Virus record (IMG/VR): IMGVR_UViG_3300042453_005121
Location: 62,001 to 126,000 of that record
Length of the DNA: 64,000 nt
Strand: one strand, 5' to 3'
Source: a virus
Shown: in pieces, positions 1 to 7,449 of the stretch
How the letters are laid out: each line of letters starts with the position of its first letter
How positions within the stretch are numbered: the stretch's first letter is position 1
Position numbers and translations under genes: made by a program
The notes under the pieces: generated by a model
What the model saw: only the letters and a program-made list of their open reading frames with translations
Database searches by the model: none
What the model was told of the DNA's origin: nothing

Positions 1-1133
1 AAGTCATCCATCAGGTCGCGATCGGACATGATTTCCTGCGAGTCCTTGAGCGACGCTGTTATGTAGTGCACAGTTCCCCCGTACCCTCCTTTTTCCGAGT
101 ACTTCTTTGCGTCGCCGAAATCTGCATCGGGGCGTCTCAGTCTCACCAGTTCCTTGAGTTTATAAAAGTTGTCCTCCAAGTCGTCGGGATATGTGCTGCT
201 GATCGTGACGGATGATCTGGAGAATCTCACGACGCCCCTAGATGTTTTCTTTGGTTCGGGTTTGAATTCGTTGGGCTTTGCATCCAAGCTCTTGTCTTCT
301 TCTATGTCGTCGAATGCCTCTCCGAAGAGTCTTTCCATTGCTCTCTTGTCGGCGAAGTGGAATCCAGGCTTGTTGTGGGCCTTCAATGCGGCGATTACGT
401 CGTGGAGTCTGGATTCGGAAAGGCCGTATTTCTTCGCATTCTTTTCCATCCATTCCGAAAGGTTTTGATTATCAGAAGGGTTGGCCGAATGTCCTTGGCC
501 GAACTTCTTGAGTGAAGATATCTTGTCCACCATTCTCTGTATGTTCGGCGGAAGTGGAACGGATCTACCGAGCGGGAATCTTCTCGCCGGGTGATACTTT
601 CCTGAGGTGAACGCGTCGTGCTTGTCCTTTATGACTAGGTCTTGCTGGTCTTGTGGAGTGGTGGGGTGGAACTGAGCACTTGTGATGTCTATGTAATGTC
701 CCTCGGCCTCCACCCACCAGTGTTGTTGGGGGCTCTTCATGTTGTGGCCCTTTGGTGGGTTGGCGTCGTTGAGTCCGATCGCATACCCGGCGTGGTATCC
801 CGGCTCTGGGGTTCCGTACCATCCGGCAACCTTTCTTGCCTTGAACCCTTTTTCCCTCAGGAATTTTGCTAGGTCGTCCGCCGCGTTAACGCACGTGAAG
901 GATAGCGGATGGTGCTTGAATGGAACCACTCCCAAACTCTTGTCGTAATCCGTTCCGAGTTCGTCCTCAACGTGTTTTGGATTGTTTGGATCAAAGTGCA
1001 TGTTCTTTGGGCGCGTGATGTAATAGCACTTTTGGGCTCCGGGCTTTTTGACGAGATATTCTTTTACTGCGGCTTCAAGACGTTCCTTCATGCTCGGGGA
1101 AGGGTCGGCGAGCCACTCCATGAATGTCTTCAT
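1..1133 (-). CDS. Putative internal virion protein with a Cys-His-Asp (transglutaminase/papain-like) signature, C-terminus cut by window edge
   Basis: The frame is open from the ATG at 1133 down to base 3 with no stop, so at least 377 residues are encoded and the C-terminus lies outside the window. The first residues, MKTFMEWLADP, match the start of the next gene (MKTFMEWLFHE) and resemble the T4 capsid-targeting sequence. C81 (in FTCVNAADDL), H138 (in QHWWVEAEGH) and D149 (in YIDITSAQF) have the order and spacing of a transglutaminase/papain-like Cys-His-Asp triad; this functional reading is inference. The rest is charged and unrecognised. The start overlaps the stop of the upstream gene as ATGA (1130-1133), so the two are probably translated together. 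Confidence 0.8.
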   Translation of the reverse strand, partial: MKTFMEWLADPSPSMKERLEAAVKEYLVKKPGAQKCYYITRPKNMHFDPNNPKHVEDELGTDYDKSLGVVPFKHHPLSFTCVNAADDLAKFLREKGFKARKVAGWYGTPEPGYHAGYAIGLNDANPPKGHNMKSPQQHWWVEAEGHYIDITSAQFHPTTPQDQQDLVIKDKHDAFTSGKYHPARRFPLGRSVPLPPNIQRMVDKISSLKKFGQGHSANPSDNQNLSEWMEKNAKKYGLSESRLHDVIAALKAHNKPGFHFADKRAMERLFGEAFDDIEEDKSLDAKPNEFKPEPKKTSRGVVRFSRSSVTISSTYPDDLEDNFYKLKELVRLRRPDADFGDAKKYSEKGGYGGTVHYITASLKDSQEIMSDRDLMDD

Positions 1134-2629
1134 TTCTCACCTACTTCACTCTTGAGTGATACCTTGGCATTGTCCAGGAACATCTCCTTGTCAAAGCCGG
1201 AAAACCCTCCGTATGGGGATTCAAACTTGAAGCTTTCCTTGTTTTGTAAATAGTCCTCCAAATCCAACTCCTCGGTCTTGGATATGAAGTCCGAAAGGTC
1301 CTGGCTGTGAATCTGGAGTCTGTACGGGTGGTTCTCCATGTCCACCCAGAATCCATTTTCATCGCTGCTGTCCATGGCCTTCTTGAACGATTCCCACGCG
1401 TCCTTCTCGGAGCCGGATACGTACGCGTCTTTGTATGCCGACGAAAGGGCTTCGCGCACCGAATTACTCGCATCCCAAGCAGCCTCTGCGTCATCTACCT
1501 CGTGGCCCTCCTCCTTGGCGACCCTGATCATCGTATCTTCCAGTTCATCATCGGCTTTATGGGACATGTCGTTCCAACTTATGTCCCAACTTATGTTATC
1601 GGCAAAGTCCATGTCGCCGCCGAACCAGTGACCGAAACCTCCCATGCCTTCCTTGTCGTCTGTAGAAACTATGTTCCCCAAATCCTCAAGGTCGTACTGC
1701 TTCAGCGTCACCGTGTCTCCTTCAAGGCTCATGTCTTTCGGGACGAGGCTTAGATGGCTGGCTATCTCATATTTTCTGCCTGTTTGCAGCATGTGCTTTA
1801 CCATATTGCCTATGTTTGGCTTTATCGCCTCTATGATCTTGCGGTCGGTTTCTTGGAGGTCTTTGAGGCTGAAGTTCCTTTCCGGGGCATATCCTCCTCC
1901 CTTGATCACGTGTATGGACGGGTGCTTTAGAAGCTCCATGATCGCCGGATGGTATCTCTTGGATGGCTTGCTGTTGCCTCTGCCCTTCATTTCGCCGAGA
2001 ATTCCGTCGTTGACTATGAACGTGAGATGAGCCTTGCCTTCTGGGTCTCTCAATGAAAGTATGTTGTCGCCTTCTATCGCGCCGGAATTACCGCAGTGGC
2101 CCATGGCTTTGGCTTCTTGCGAACAGTATCCCCTTCCGAGTGAAGCCCATTTCCATCCTTGCCACGGACCTTTGAGTTCTATGAAAGTTTCATATTCATC
2201 CGAGGGCATCTCTGCCTTCCTCGCGGCGATGTCCTCGTGCCACATGTCCGAATCGGCCTTAAGTTGCATTGTCGTGTAGGATGCGTTGTTGAGTTTGCTC
2301 TTGGTCTGCGGCCATGTTCCGAATATGAAGTCCCCGAACCTGTTCATTAACTGGTTTGCGTGATTGGCTACGAGCGTATCCATCCTGACCTTGTCGGAGA
2401 TCGGTGCACCTTTTCTCGGAAGAGACGATTTCATTTCCTCTAGGGTGTTCTTTGTGAGAAAATTAACGAGATAATCCCCTTCCGGCCCTAGTTTCTTGAA
2501 TTGCTCCATCTTTTGCAGATGATGCCTGACTGCATTTTTGATGTCGGGAATATTGGGATCATTTTTGGCCTTCAATAATTGGGCCACGGTCGCGTTCTCG
2601 TGGAACAGCCACTCCATGAATGTCTTCAT
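1130..2629 (-). CDS. Putative internal virion protein with T4-like capsid-targeting N-terminus, 499 aa
   Basis: The N-terminus MKTFMEWLFHEN resembles T4 internal-protein leaders and nearly repeats the start of the downstream neighbour. Around residues 170-230 there is a Cys/Gly-rich stretch (GYCSQEAKAMGHCGNSG, then LSLRDPEGKAHLTF and GEMKGRGNSKP). It vaguely recalls the catalytic-like block of PcfJ-type proteins, but no function can be assigned. The C-terminal half is acidic, with alternating Trp and Asp. There is no Shine-Dalgarno sequence; instead TAAATAT (minus strand, 2634-2640) sits four bases before the ATG, as if the message were leaderless. The gene is first in a two-gene minus-strand unit with the Cys-His-Asp protein. 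Confidence 0.8.
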   Translation of the reverse strand: MKTFMEWLFHENATVAQLLKAKNDPNIPDIKNAVRHHLQKMEQFKKLGPEGDYLVNFLTKNTLEEMKSSLPRKGAPISDKVRMDTLVANHANQLMNRFGDFIFGTWPQTKSKLNNASYTTMQLKADSDMWHEDIAARKAEMPSDEYETFIELKGPWQGWKWASLGRGYCSQEAKAMGHCGNSGAIEGDNILSLRDPEGKAHLTFIVNDGILGEMKGRGNSKPSKRYHPAIMELLKHPSIHVIKGGGYAPERNFSLKDLQETDRKIIEAIKPNIGNMVKHMLQTGRKYEIASHLSLVPKDMSLEGDTVTLKQYDLEDLGNIVSTDDKEGMGGFGHWFGGDMDFADNISWDISWNDMSHKADDELEDTMIRVAKEEGHEVDDAEAAWDASNSVREALSSAYKDAYVSGSEKDAWESFKKAMDSSDENGFWVDMENHPYRLQIHSQDLSDFISKTEELDLEDYLQNKESFKFESPYGGFSGFDKEMFLDNAKVSLKSEVGEK

Positions 2630-2660
2630 GGGGATATTTAGATGGATACTAGTTTATTTC

Positions 2661-2969
2661 ATGTTCCCATTCATGTTCCAAAATCCCCAGTCAATAGCCA
2701 TAAAGAAGTATCTTTTTGAGATTCTCAAGGAGAGGTACGGAAGGAACGAAAGATTCATAGAGAGGATTTCTACGTTGATAGCCACCAAGGAAGATTATGA
2801 TGGGTTCGGTTCGTTCATTACAGACATATATGAGACGGGCTTCCTAAAGGCGGTGAACGAATACAAGGATCAATTCCACAAGATGGGAATGAAAGTAAGT
2901 GTTGTTCCTGAGGAAAGGCCCAAGGACCCGGGCAACAGGATATTCGGTCAATCGGAGAAGTCGGGCTGA
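2661..2969 (+). CDS. Small hypothetical protein, 102 aa
   Basis: The 102-residue reading frame begins MFPFMFQNPQ. An in-frame ATG at 2673 (MFQNPQ) is an equally likely start, and neither has a clear ribosome binding site. The sequence is mainly helical and charged, with no recognisable domain. It is divergent from the minus-strand gene starting at 2629 and runs convergently into the minus-strand gene ending at 2948, overlapping it by 22 bases. It is accepted because it fills the gap between two solid genes and has a sensible amino-acid composition, but it could still be a chance frame. Confidence 0.55.
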   Translation: MFPFMFQNPQSIAIKKYLFEILKERYGRNERFIERISTLIATKEDYDGFGSFITDIYETGFLKAVNEYKDQFHKMGMKVSVVPEERPKDPGNRIFGQSEKSG

Positions 2970-3595
2970 TTGTCGGATGGAACGGCCCTGAATAGCCATC
3001 CTCCCTCGTCTATTTTTTTCTTCTCTGAGACCTTCCACCATCTGTATTCGTCGTATGGTACGCGGTCGTATGATTCTGTGTTTGAGTTATACACCTCGTA
3101 AGCAAATGGATATATGATGCTCTTCTCACTTATCTGTTCGTTTGGATCACTCGTCCAAAATTCTATTGAAAAGTCGGTGGCTTCGGTCATGACGGAAGGA
3201 AAAACCATCTTCTTTCCGTATGTGACTTTCATCCATGATTCGCCGTAAAATTTGTCGGTTTTCCTGTCCACCTTGGCCGGCAAGCAGTATGAAAGAACCT
3301 TGTGTTTGATGTGGGGCAATTCAAAATCGGGCTTGGATTCTTCGGGCTGCACTTCTTTGTATTCTTCTACGTGTGGTTCTTGGATCGGTTGCGGTTTTTT
3401 TGTGACCGGTGGCGGTTCGGCCACGGTTGTGGAGGTGCGTGACCATTCCGTAGGGCGTTGACCCCTAGTTATTGTTTCATCCCAATTGAAATTGTGGAAA
3501 ACCAACTTGGAGCGGTCCCAGTTGACCTGCTTTTTTACGAGAGGATTGGGGCCTTCTAGAATGTATGCCTTTCCGTCTTTGTTGAATATCGCCAT
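2948..3595 (-). CDS. Hypothetical protein with Pro/Glu-rich linker, 215 aa
   Basis: The protein begins MAIFNKDGKAYILEG. A Pro/Glu/Lys-rich linker (about residues 58-95) separates an N-terminal part from a C-terminal globular part rich in Trp, Tyr and Phe (about 100-215). No family was recognised. Its position among neck and tail genes suggests a virion protein, which is inference only. The upstream leader contains AAGAG, a plausible ribosome binding site, and a TATATA element at 3611-3617 shared with the divergent gene at 3642. Confidence 0.7.
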   Translation of the reverse strand: MAIFNKDGKAYILEGPNPLVKKQVNWDRSKLVFHNFNWDETITRGQRPTEWSRTSTTVAEPPPVTKKPQPIQEPHVEEYKEVQPEESKPDFELPHIKHKVLSYCLPAKVDRKTDKFYGESWMKVTYGKKMVFPSVMTEATDFSIEFWTSDPNEQISEKSIIYPFAYEVYNSNTESYDRVPYDEYRWWKVSEKKKIDEGGWLFRAVPSDNQPDFSD

Positions 3596-3609
3596 TTCTA
3601 ACTCTTATT

Positions 3610-3618
3610 GATATATAG
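3610..3618. promoter_or_regulatory. Shared TATATA element between divergent genes
   Basis: GATATATAG lies between a minus-strand gene starting at 3595 and a plus-strand gene starting at 3642. Because TATATA is its own reverse complement, it could serve late transcription in both directions. The T4 late promoter recognised by gp55 is TATAAATA; a gp55 relative is encoded at 11754-12284. This is a motif-based suggestion, with no transcription evidence. Confidence 0.35.
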
Positions 3619-3641
3619 TTTGTTCCAGATAGGAGAGTAAA

Positions 3642-4043
3642 ATGACGTTGGTTGTACCGGACGAGGGCGAGAGAAGGCTTCTTAGTTATATAGTTAACAA
3701 GTCGTCGCCGACCAATCTCGTGCTTCATCTTTATGTGAACAACGTGAGTCTCGGAGCCGAGACTTTCACGGGCGCGAGTTTCACTGAAGCGAGTGCGTCT
3801 GGGTATGCGGCAGTGACCCTCACTGGTTCCAACTGGACCGTTGGTACGACCACAGGAGTTTCTTCTGCGACGTACAACAGCAGCATCACATTCACATTCA
3901 GCGTCGGCCAGAGCGTTTACGGCTATTACGTGACCGACACCTCGGGAAATATCCTGTGGGCCGAGGAGTTTCCTGGTGCCCCTTTCGCCCTTCCTGGGGG
4001 CGGCGGGGAGATATCGGTGACTCCGCGACTCCAATTGAACTGA
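3642..4043 (+). CDS. Small beta-rich phage protein, probable virion component, 133 aa
   Basis: The protein begins MTLVVPDEGERRLLSYIVN. It is rich in Thr, Ser, Gly and Val in an alternating pattern typical of beta-sandwich virion proteins, and has a Gly/Pro-rich segment before a basic C-terminal end. It uses an ATG preceded by AGGAGAG, a good ribosome binding site. Its TGA overlaps the next ATG (TGATG at 4041-4045), so the two are translationally coupled. Its place before the neck gene suggests a structural role; the exact function is unknown. Confidence 0.75.
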   Translation: MTLVVPDEGERRLLSYIVNKSSPTNLVLHLYVNNVSLGAETFTGASFTEASASGYAAVTLTGSNWTVGTTTGVSSATYNSSITFTFSVGQSVYGYYVTDTSGNILWAEEFPGAPFALPGGGGEISVTPRLQLN

Positions 4044-4639
4044 TGGGCGGCTTCGGACGTTGGTTGGAAGCCAGAGTCAGGGGTTCTGTGGCCGGTGAGG
4101 CGATGAAGAGAACTCTAGATTTCAAGGTCCAAGCAGAGTGGATTGAGTGGAAGGTGGAACCCAAGGGATGGATCACGGACAAGGGGACCAAGGATTCTTT
4201 TGATCTACAGGCCGCATTCTACAATCCAAAGGTCCCAAAGCCAGCCTTCTTTTATATTCGGGCCCACGCCATCCTTGATAAGCCAGACGCGGAGTACGAC
4301 TCCGTATCGGGGTCCGACGAAATGAAAATCAAGGCGTCGCTCTTCATTTTCAACGGCAAGACTGGATTGGGTGGAGTAAAAACTACCGGCGGTCCTGGGA
4401 GTATGCGCGCACTGTTGGACAGGGATGGACACATCAGACTCAGCGAGAGGGACGACGCGATAAACTTTCCCGGAGCACTATCGGAGTTTGACGGGCCTTC
4501 GTTGAAAACTCCGCTTCAACTCGCGGAGTGGATAAACAAAGTGATAGATCACACGGACATCGGAGGCGACGATGACGGAGAAGAAGAGCCCGAACCGCCG
4601 CTGGTCCCGGACGCCGGAGGAAGATTGATCGGAGTTTGA
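4043..4639 (+). CDS. Probable virion protein with capsid-targeting-like start (198 aa)
   Basis: The start chosen is the ATG at 4043, which overlaps the previous stop as TGATG; this gives the leader MGGFGRWLEARV. That leader fits the M-x-x-F-x-x-W-L-E pattern shared by other genes here and by T4 internal proteins. An upstream in-frame extension to 3956 exists but would lie inside the previous gene. The body is mixed alpha/beta and ends in an acidic Asp/Glu run followed by a Pro-rich tail. It sits directly before the gp14-like neck gene. It may be a neck/head-completion or internal protein; no homology to T4 gp13 was seen. Confidence 0.75.
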   Translation: MGGFGRWLEARVRGSVAGEAMKRTLDFKVQAEWIEWKVEPKGWITDKGTKDSFDLQAAFYNPKVPKPAFFYIRAHAILDKPDAEYDSVSGSDEMKIKASLFIFNGKTGLGGVKTTGGPGSMRALLDRDGHIRLSERDDAINFPGALSEFDGPSLKTPLQLAEWINKVIDHTDIGGDDDGEEEPEPPLVPDAGGRLIGV

Positions 4640-4641
4640 TC

Positions 4642-4649
4642 TATATAAT
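4642..4649 (+). promoter_or_regulatory. Candidate late promoter TATATAAT before the neck gene
   Basis: TATATAAT lies 17 bases before the TTG start of the gp14-like gene, with the strong ribosome binding site AAGGAGGAG (4651-4659) directly after it. The element matches the TATATA class found before other genes in this window. Transcription starting a few bases downstream would clip the ribosome binding site, so it may act differently or not at all. Confidence 0.3.
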
Positions 4650-4666
4650 CAAGGAGGAGAAACAAT

Positions 4667-5218
4667 TTGCTCAAGAACCCGGATGGAACCCCGTACAAGC
4701 CCACTGGAAGTCTGGAGCAGTTTGATCCGGACAATCCGGAGCGCTGCCTGTGGAACGATTGGGATGCGGAGATCATGAAGATATACGGATCGCCCGTGTT
4801 CTACTACGAGGTGTTCATACAGACCGGTTCCCTAGACAAGTTGTACAGGGAGGACCGGGGCAAGATATGGTCCAATAATCCCATAACACTGTACGCCAGT
4901 TACGAGCCGGTGGTGGGGCAGAATTACCAGAGCGCGTTCGGCATAGACTCGCCGGATGAAATCATATTTGATTTTAACTACAGAGATGTCGTGAAGAGGA
5001 TAGGTCATCCCCCAAAGATAGGATCAAGGATTTTCACGCCCCACAGGAACGAGGACTGGGTGATCATCCAGCGGAATGTCGGCGAGCAAATGCTCTGGAG
5101 TCAGATGCGGATGCAGGTATTGTGCCAGCGTTTCCAGGAGAGCGTCACGACCGGCGAGGGCAAGGTCACGCAGAAGAAGCCGGATTTTGATTTGAACGAT
5201 TTGAACAACCGCTCATGA
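4667..5218 (+). CDS. Neck protein, T4 gp14-like (183 aa)
   Basis: Residues about 35-150 follow the layout of T4 gp14: a short helix leading to YGSPVFYYEVF, then LDKLYREDR, a Trp-containing segment, YEPVVGQNYQSAFGI, FDFNYRDVV and a closing beta region with GSRIFTP and DWVIIQRNVG. In T4, gp14 joins the head-completion neck to the tail. The gene starts with TTG, identified by the very strong AAGGAGGAG eight bases upstream. The adjacent gp15-like, sheath and tube genes on the same strand support the call. The C-terminus (VTTGEGKVTQKKPDF) is specific to this relative. Confidence 0.72.
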   Translation: MLKNPDGTPYKPTGSLEQFDPDNPERCLWNDWDAEIMKIYGSPVFYYEVFIQTGSLDKLYREDRGKIWSNNPITLYASYEPVVGQNYQSAFGIDSPDEIIFDFNYRDVVKRIGHPPKIGSRIFTPHRNEDWVIIQRNVGEQMLWSQMRMQVLCQRFQESVTTGEGKVTQKKPDFDLNDLNNRS

Positions 5219-5362
5219 TTCCAGTCTGATGTTTTTGTTCTCGTGCACGTCCCAGAAAACGACCTTGGGAAACTTTGGTTTGGGAAGCGTCGTTCTTATT
5301 CCCTCTTTTATGAACGTTCTCTTCTTTGATCCGTTGTGCTTCTTTATGGGGAGATGTCTCAT
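5213..5362 (-). CDS. Small basic protein, 49 aa
   Basis: This 49-codon frame reads from an ATG at 5362 (MRHLPIKKHNGSKKR) to a TGA at 5213-5215. Its ATG overlaps the stop of the upstream 284-residue gene as ATGA (5359-5362), the same coupling used by many genes here, which is the main reason to accept it. The protein is Lys/Arg-rich with a C-terminal VVFWDVHENKN segment. It overlaps the end of the plus-strand neck gene by six bases. No function is known. Confidence 0.6.
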   Translation of the reverse strand: MRHLPIKKHNGSKKRTFIKEGIRTTLPKPKFPKVVFWDVHENKNIRLES

Positions 5363-6213
5363 TTCTTTTTAGATGAGAACAGTCTTCGCGGTATTTTTGT
5401 CCTGATCTTTGGGGGTGGGGTGGAGGCTCTTTTTTCTATGGTCTTATCCACTCCTTCATATCCTTCCTTGGCATATGCCCCGGAAAGCACCTTGTATTTG
5501 TTGTCGAAGGAGAGGTGCTTGTGATCACGCCAGACGTGAGTTGCTATCTTGTGTCCGTAACTATTTATTTTTCTTTCTCTTCCTTCCCTCTCCGACCTCT
5601 CCTCTTCGGTGAATGGGATCATTTCCGCGTTGTTCTTTTGGGGCAGGAACAACACTTGTCCGTAGGGCTCGCCCTTTCTAAAGATGTGGAGCTCGCCCTC
5701 CCTTGGTGCCTTGAACACTACGAAGAATATTCTGGACCACCATCGTTGTATGTGTCCGGGAACGAGGCACGGAACCGTTCCTGTGTCGTCGGTGTAGAAC
5801 CTTGGGTGCGGTTCGGTGCGTAACACGTATCCTTCGGGCGGCTCCATGTCCAAGGCACTAGACATTCCGTAGTGACCCGGAGCGAAACTCATCATCGGCG
5901 GAGTGATCTTCTTTGGCTCGTCGCCGGTCTGCGTCGTTCCTTCTTCATTGATCATCCACGGTTCTTCAGAGAAGTCGCCTTCGAAAACAAGTTCCCCATT
6001 GATCCTTTTGACGCGGCACTCGCTATTGTATGGATATACGAGTTCATGGCCGTATGTGCTTCCTTCCACGAAAGGAGGACAGTGCCACGGCTGGGGCTCG
6101 GCACCGTTCTCGTGGTCGCGGTCCTTGCCGGACCAGCCCGGTATCTGAAGCCGTATGGGCCTGGGGGGCTGGCCGTTGTGCCACGTCCGGTATTTGACCT
6201 GAATTTTTTCCAT
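5359..6213 (-). CDS. Conserved-type hypothetical protein, resembles DUF6065 (284 aa)
   Basis: The protein starts MEKIQVKYRTWHNG at the ATG at 6213; a TTG six bases earlier is possible. It is rich in Trp, Pro and His. Features such as WHCPPFVEGSTYGHELVYPY and the later segments SFAPGHYG and GYVLRTEPHPRF recall the DUF6065 family of phage and bacterial proteins; this is recalled from memory and should be tested. The C-terminus is very basic. It is the upstream partner of the small 49-residue gene through an ATGA overlap. A virion or modification role is possible but not shown. Confidence 0.7.
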   Translation of the reverse strand: MEKIQVKYRTWHNGQPPRPIRLQIPGWSGKDRDHENGAEPQPWHCPPFVEGSTYGHELVYPYNSECRVKRINGELVFEGDFSEEPWMINEEGTTQTGDEPKKITPPMMSFAPGHYGMSSALDMEPPEGYVLRTEPHPRFYTDDTGTVPCLVPGHIQRWWSRIFFVVFKAPREGELHIFRKGEPYGQVLFLPQKNNAEMIPFTEEERSEREGRERKINSYGHKIATHVWRDHKHLSFDNKYKVLSGAYAKEGYEGVDKTIEKRASTPPPKIRTKIPRRLFSSKKK

Positions 6214-6244
6214 AATCAACTAGATATTGTATCGAGGTAAATGC

Positions 6245-7228
6245 ATGCCTGTCAATCCCGGCAACCACCAGGACAAGAAACTGAACGAGTGCGACTCAAT
6301 ACCGCCTGCGGAGACCAGCAGGAACAGGGAAGGGCCCTCTAGGGATTGTCCGGGTCCGGAGGGCCTCGGTCTAGGGTGGGTGGAGAGAGCCGCCAAGTCC
6401 AAGGTCGGCGTCGGAAGAGAGGCCCAGTGCGATCCCATGCAGACGGGTCAAATTGTAGAAGATGTAAACAATCCCGAACGCCAAGTTTTATACAGGTATT
6501 CAAAAAGTCTTCGCGGGTGCGACGAAGCAATGCTTGATCTTTTCAGCAATCTGGTTGTTCTGGACGAGGATGGAAAGGCCCACAAGGTACCGATCATATG
6601 GGGCACTCAGGAAAGGGCCGTGGCTTGGATACTTCAGGACAACGTACGCAAGGATGGAAGTCTGGTTGTGGAGCGTATAAGGCTTCCCATGATGACGATA
6701 TATTCTTCGGGAATTGAGTTTGACCAAAGCAGGTACACGTATCACAAGGCGTTGGACTTGATGAGGAGATTGGACCCCAAAGGAAGGCCGGGATTGCACG
6801 GCAGCGAGAAGTTTGAGAGAGACACGGTTTTCGGCGTGGCGCGAGGAATTCCCGTGAATAAATCATACACGCTCATAGCCTGGACCATGTACATGGAGGA
6901 CATAGATCAAATTTTGGAACAGGTCATGCTAAAATTTTCTCCAGTTGCATACATACGTGTGCGAGGAGTCAATTGGGAGACTTCGGTGTCCCTGGATTCT
7001 GTGGCAAACAACGTGGATTATGAGCCCGGCGATCAAAACCAAAGAATCATAAAATTTGAGTTTAATTTGACCGCAAGATCATACATACCACAACCAATGG
7101 TCCGTAACAAGTCGGTCTTGGGCACGAAAGTGGATATCCACAACAGTGTTGAGGAACAGGACATTACGGAGGTTTTGGCGAGGATAGAGGACAGCGTCAA
7201 AGACGTGGAAAGGCAACTTAATGATTGA
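6245..7228 (+). CDS. Tail completion / sheath stabiliser protein, T4 gp15-like (327 aa)
   Basis: From about residue 80 the protein follows T4 gp15: YRYSKSLRGCDEAMLDLFSNLVV, then HKVPIIWGTQERAVAW, a Leu-Pro strand before MTIYSSGIEFD, and a later helix-strand unit (TLIAWTMYMEDIDQILEQV). gp15 caps the tail tube and sheath and joins them to the neck. The ATG at 6245 has GAGGTA upstream. The first 65 residues are a Pro/Gly/Cys-containing extension absent from T4 gp15; an internal ATG at 6437 would remove it, but its ribosome binding site is poor. It overlaps the next small gene by eight bases. Confidence 0.78.
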   Translation: MPVNPGNHQDKKLNECDSIPPAETSRNREGPSRDCPGPEGLGLGWVERAAKSKVGVGREAQCDPMQTGQIVEDVNNPERQVLYRYSKSLRGCDEAMLDLFSNLVVLDEDGKAHKVPIIWGTQERAVAWILQDNVRKDGSLVVERIRLPMMTIYSSGIEFDQSRYTYHKALDLMRRLDPKGRPGLHGSEKFERDTVFGVARGIPVNKSYTLIAWTMYMEDIDQILEQVMLKFSPVAYIRVRGVNWETSVSLDSVANNVDYEPGDQNQRIIKFEFNLTARSYIPQPMVRNKSVLGTKVDIHNSVEEQDITEVLARIEDSVKDVERQLND

Positions 7229-7445
7229 GATCAGAAACAAGACGAGAAGCCCGGTGCAGATACTGATCAGGTCAAGAAGGTCGCCCAGAGCGTTTACGAC
7301 GTTGAACGTTCCAGGCATAGGGGCTGGATGCAACACCTATATGCTGGAAGACGAGAGGAATACGGAATATGTGGAGAGGGCCGAGAAGATGGGCCTGATC
7401 TCAACGCGGCACTTAACAAAAAAAGAATTGAACAAGGGAGAATAA
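7221..7445 (+). CDS. Small protein upstream of tail sheath (74 aa)
   Basis: The 74-residue product (MIEIRNKTRSPVQIL) is basic, with a beta-rich first half, a Gly turn (PGIGAGCNTYML) and a helical C-terminus. It overlaps the gp15-like gene by eight bases and ends five bases before the sheath start, so it is clearly part of the tail operon. Small proteins of this kind in tail operons are often assembly factors or minor tail components; that is inference. Confidence 0.75.
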   Translation: MIEIRNKTRSPVQILIRSRRSPRAFTTLNVPGIGAGCNTYMLEDERNTEYVERAEKMGLISTRHLTKKELNKGE

Positions 7446-7449
7446 CGTC

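Noticed and set aside
3956-4042. Upstream extension of the frame of the 198-residue protein.
   Set aside because: It overlaps the end of the previous gene and would remove the capsid-targeting-like start given by the ATG at 4043.
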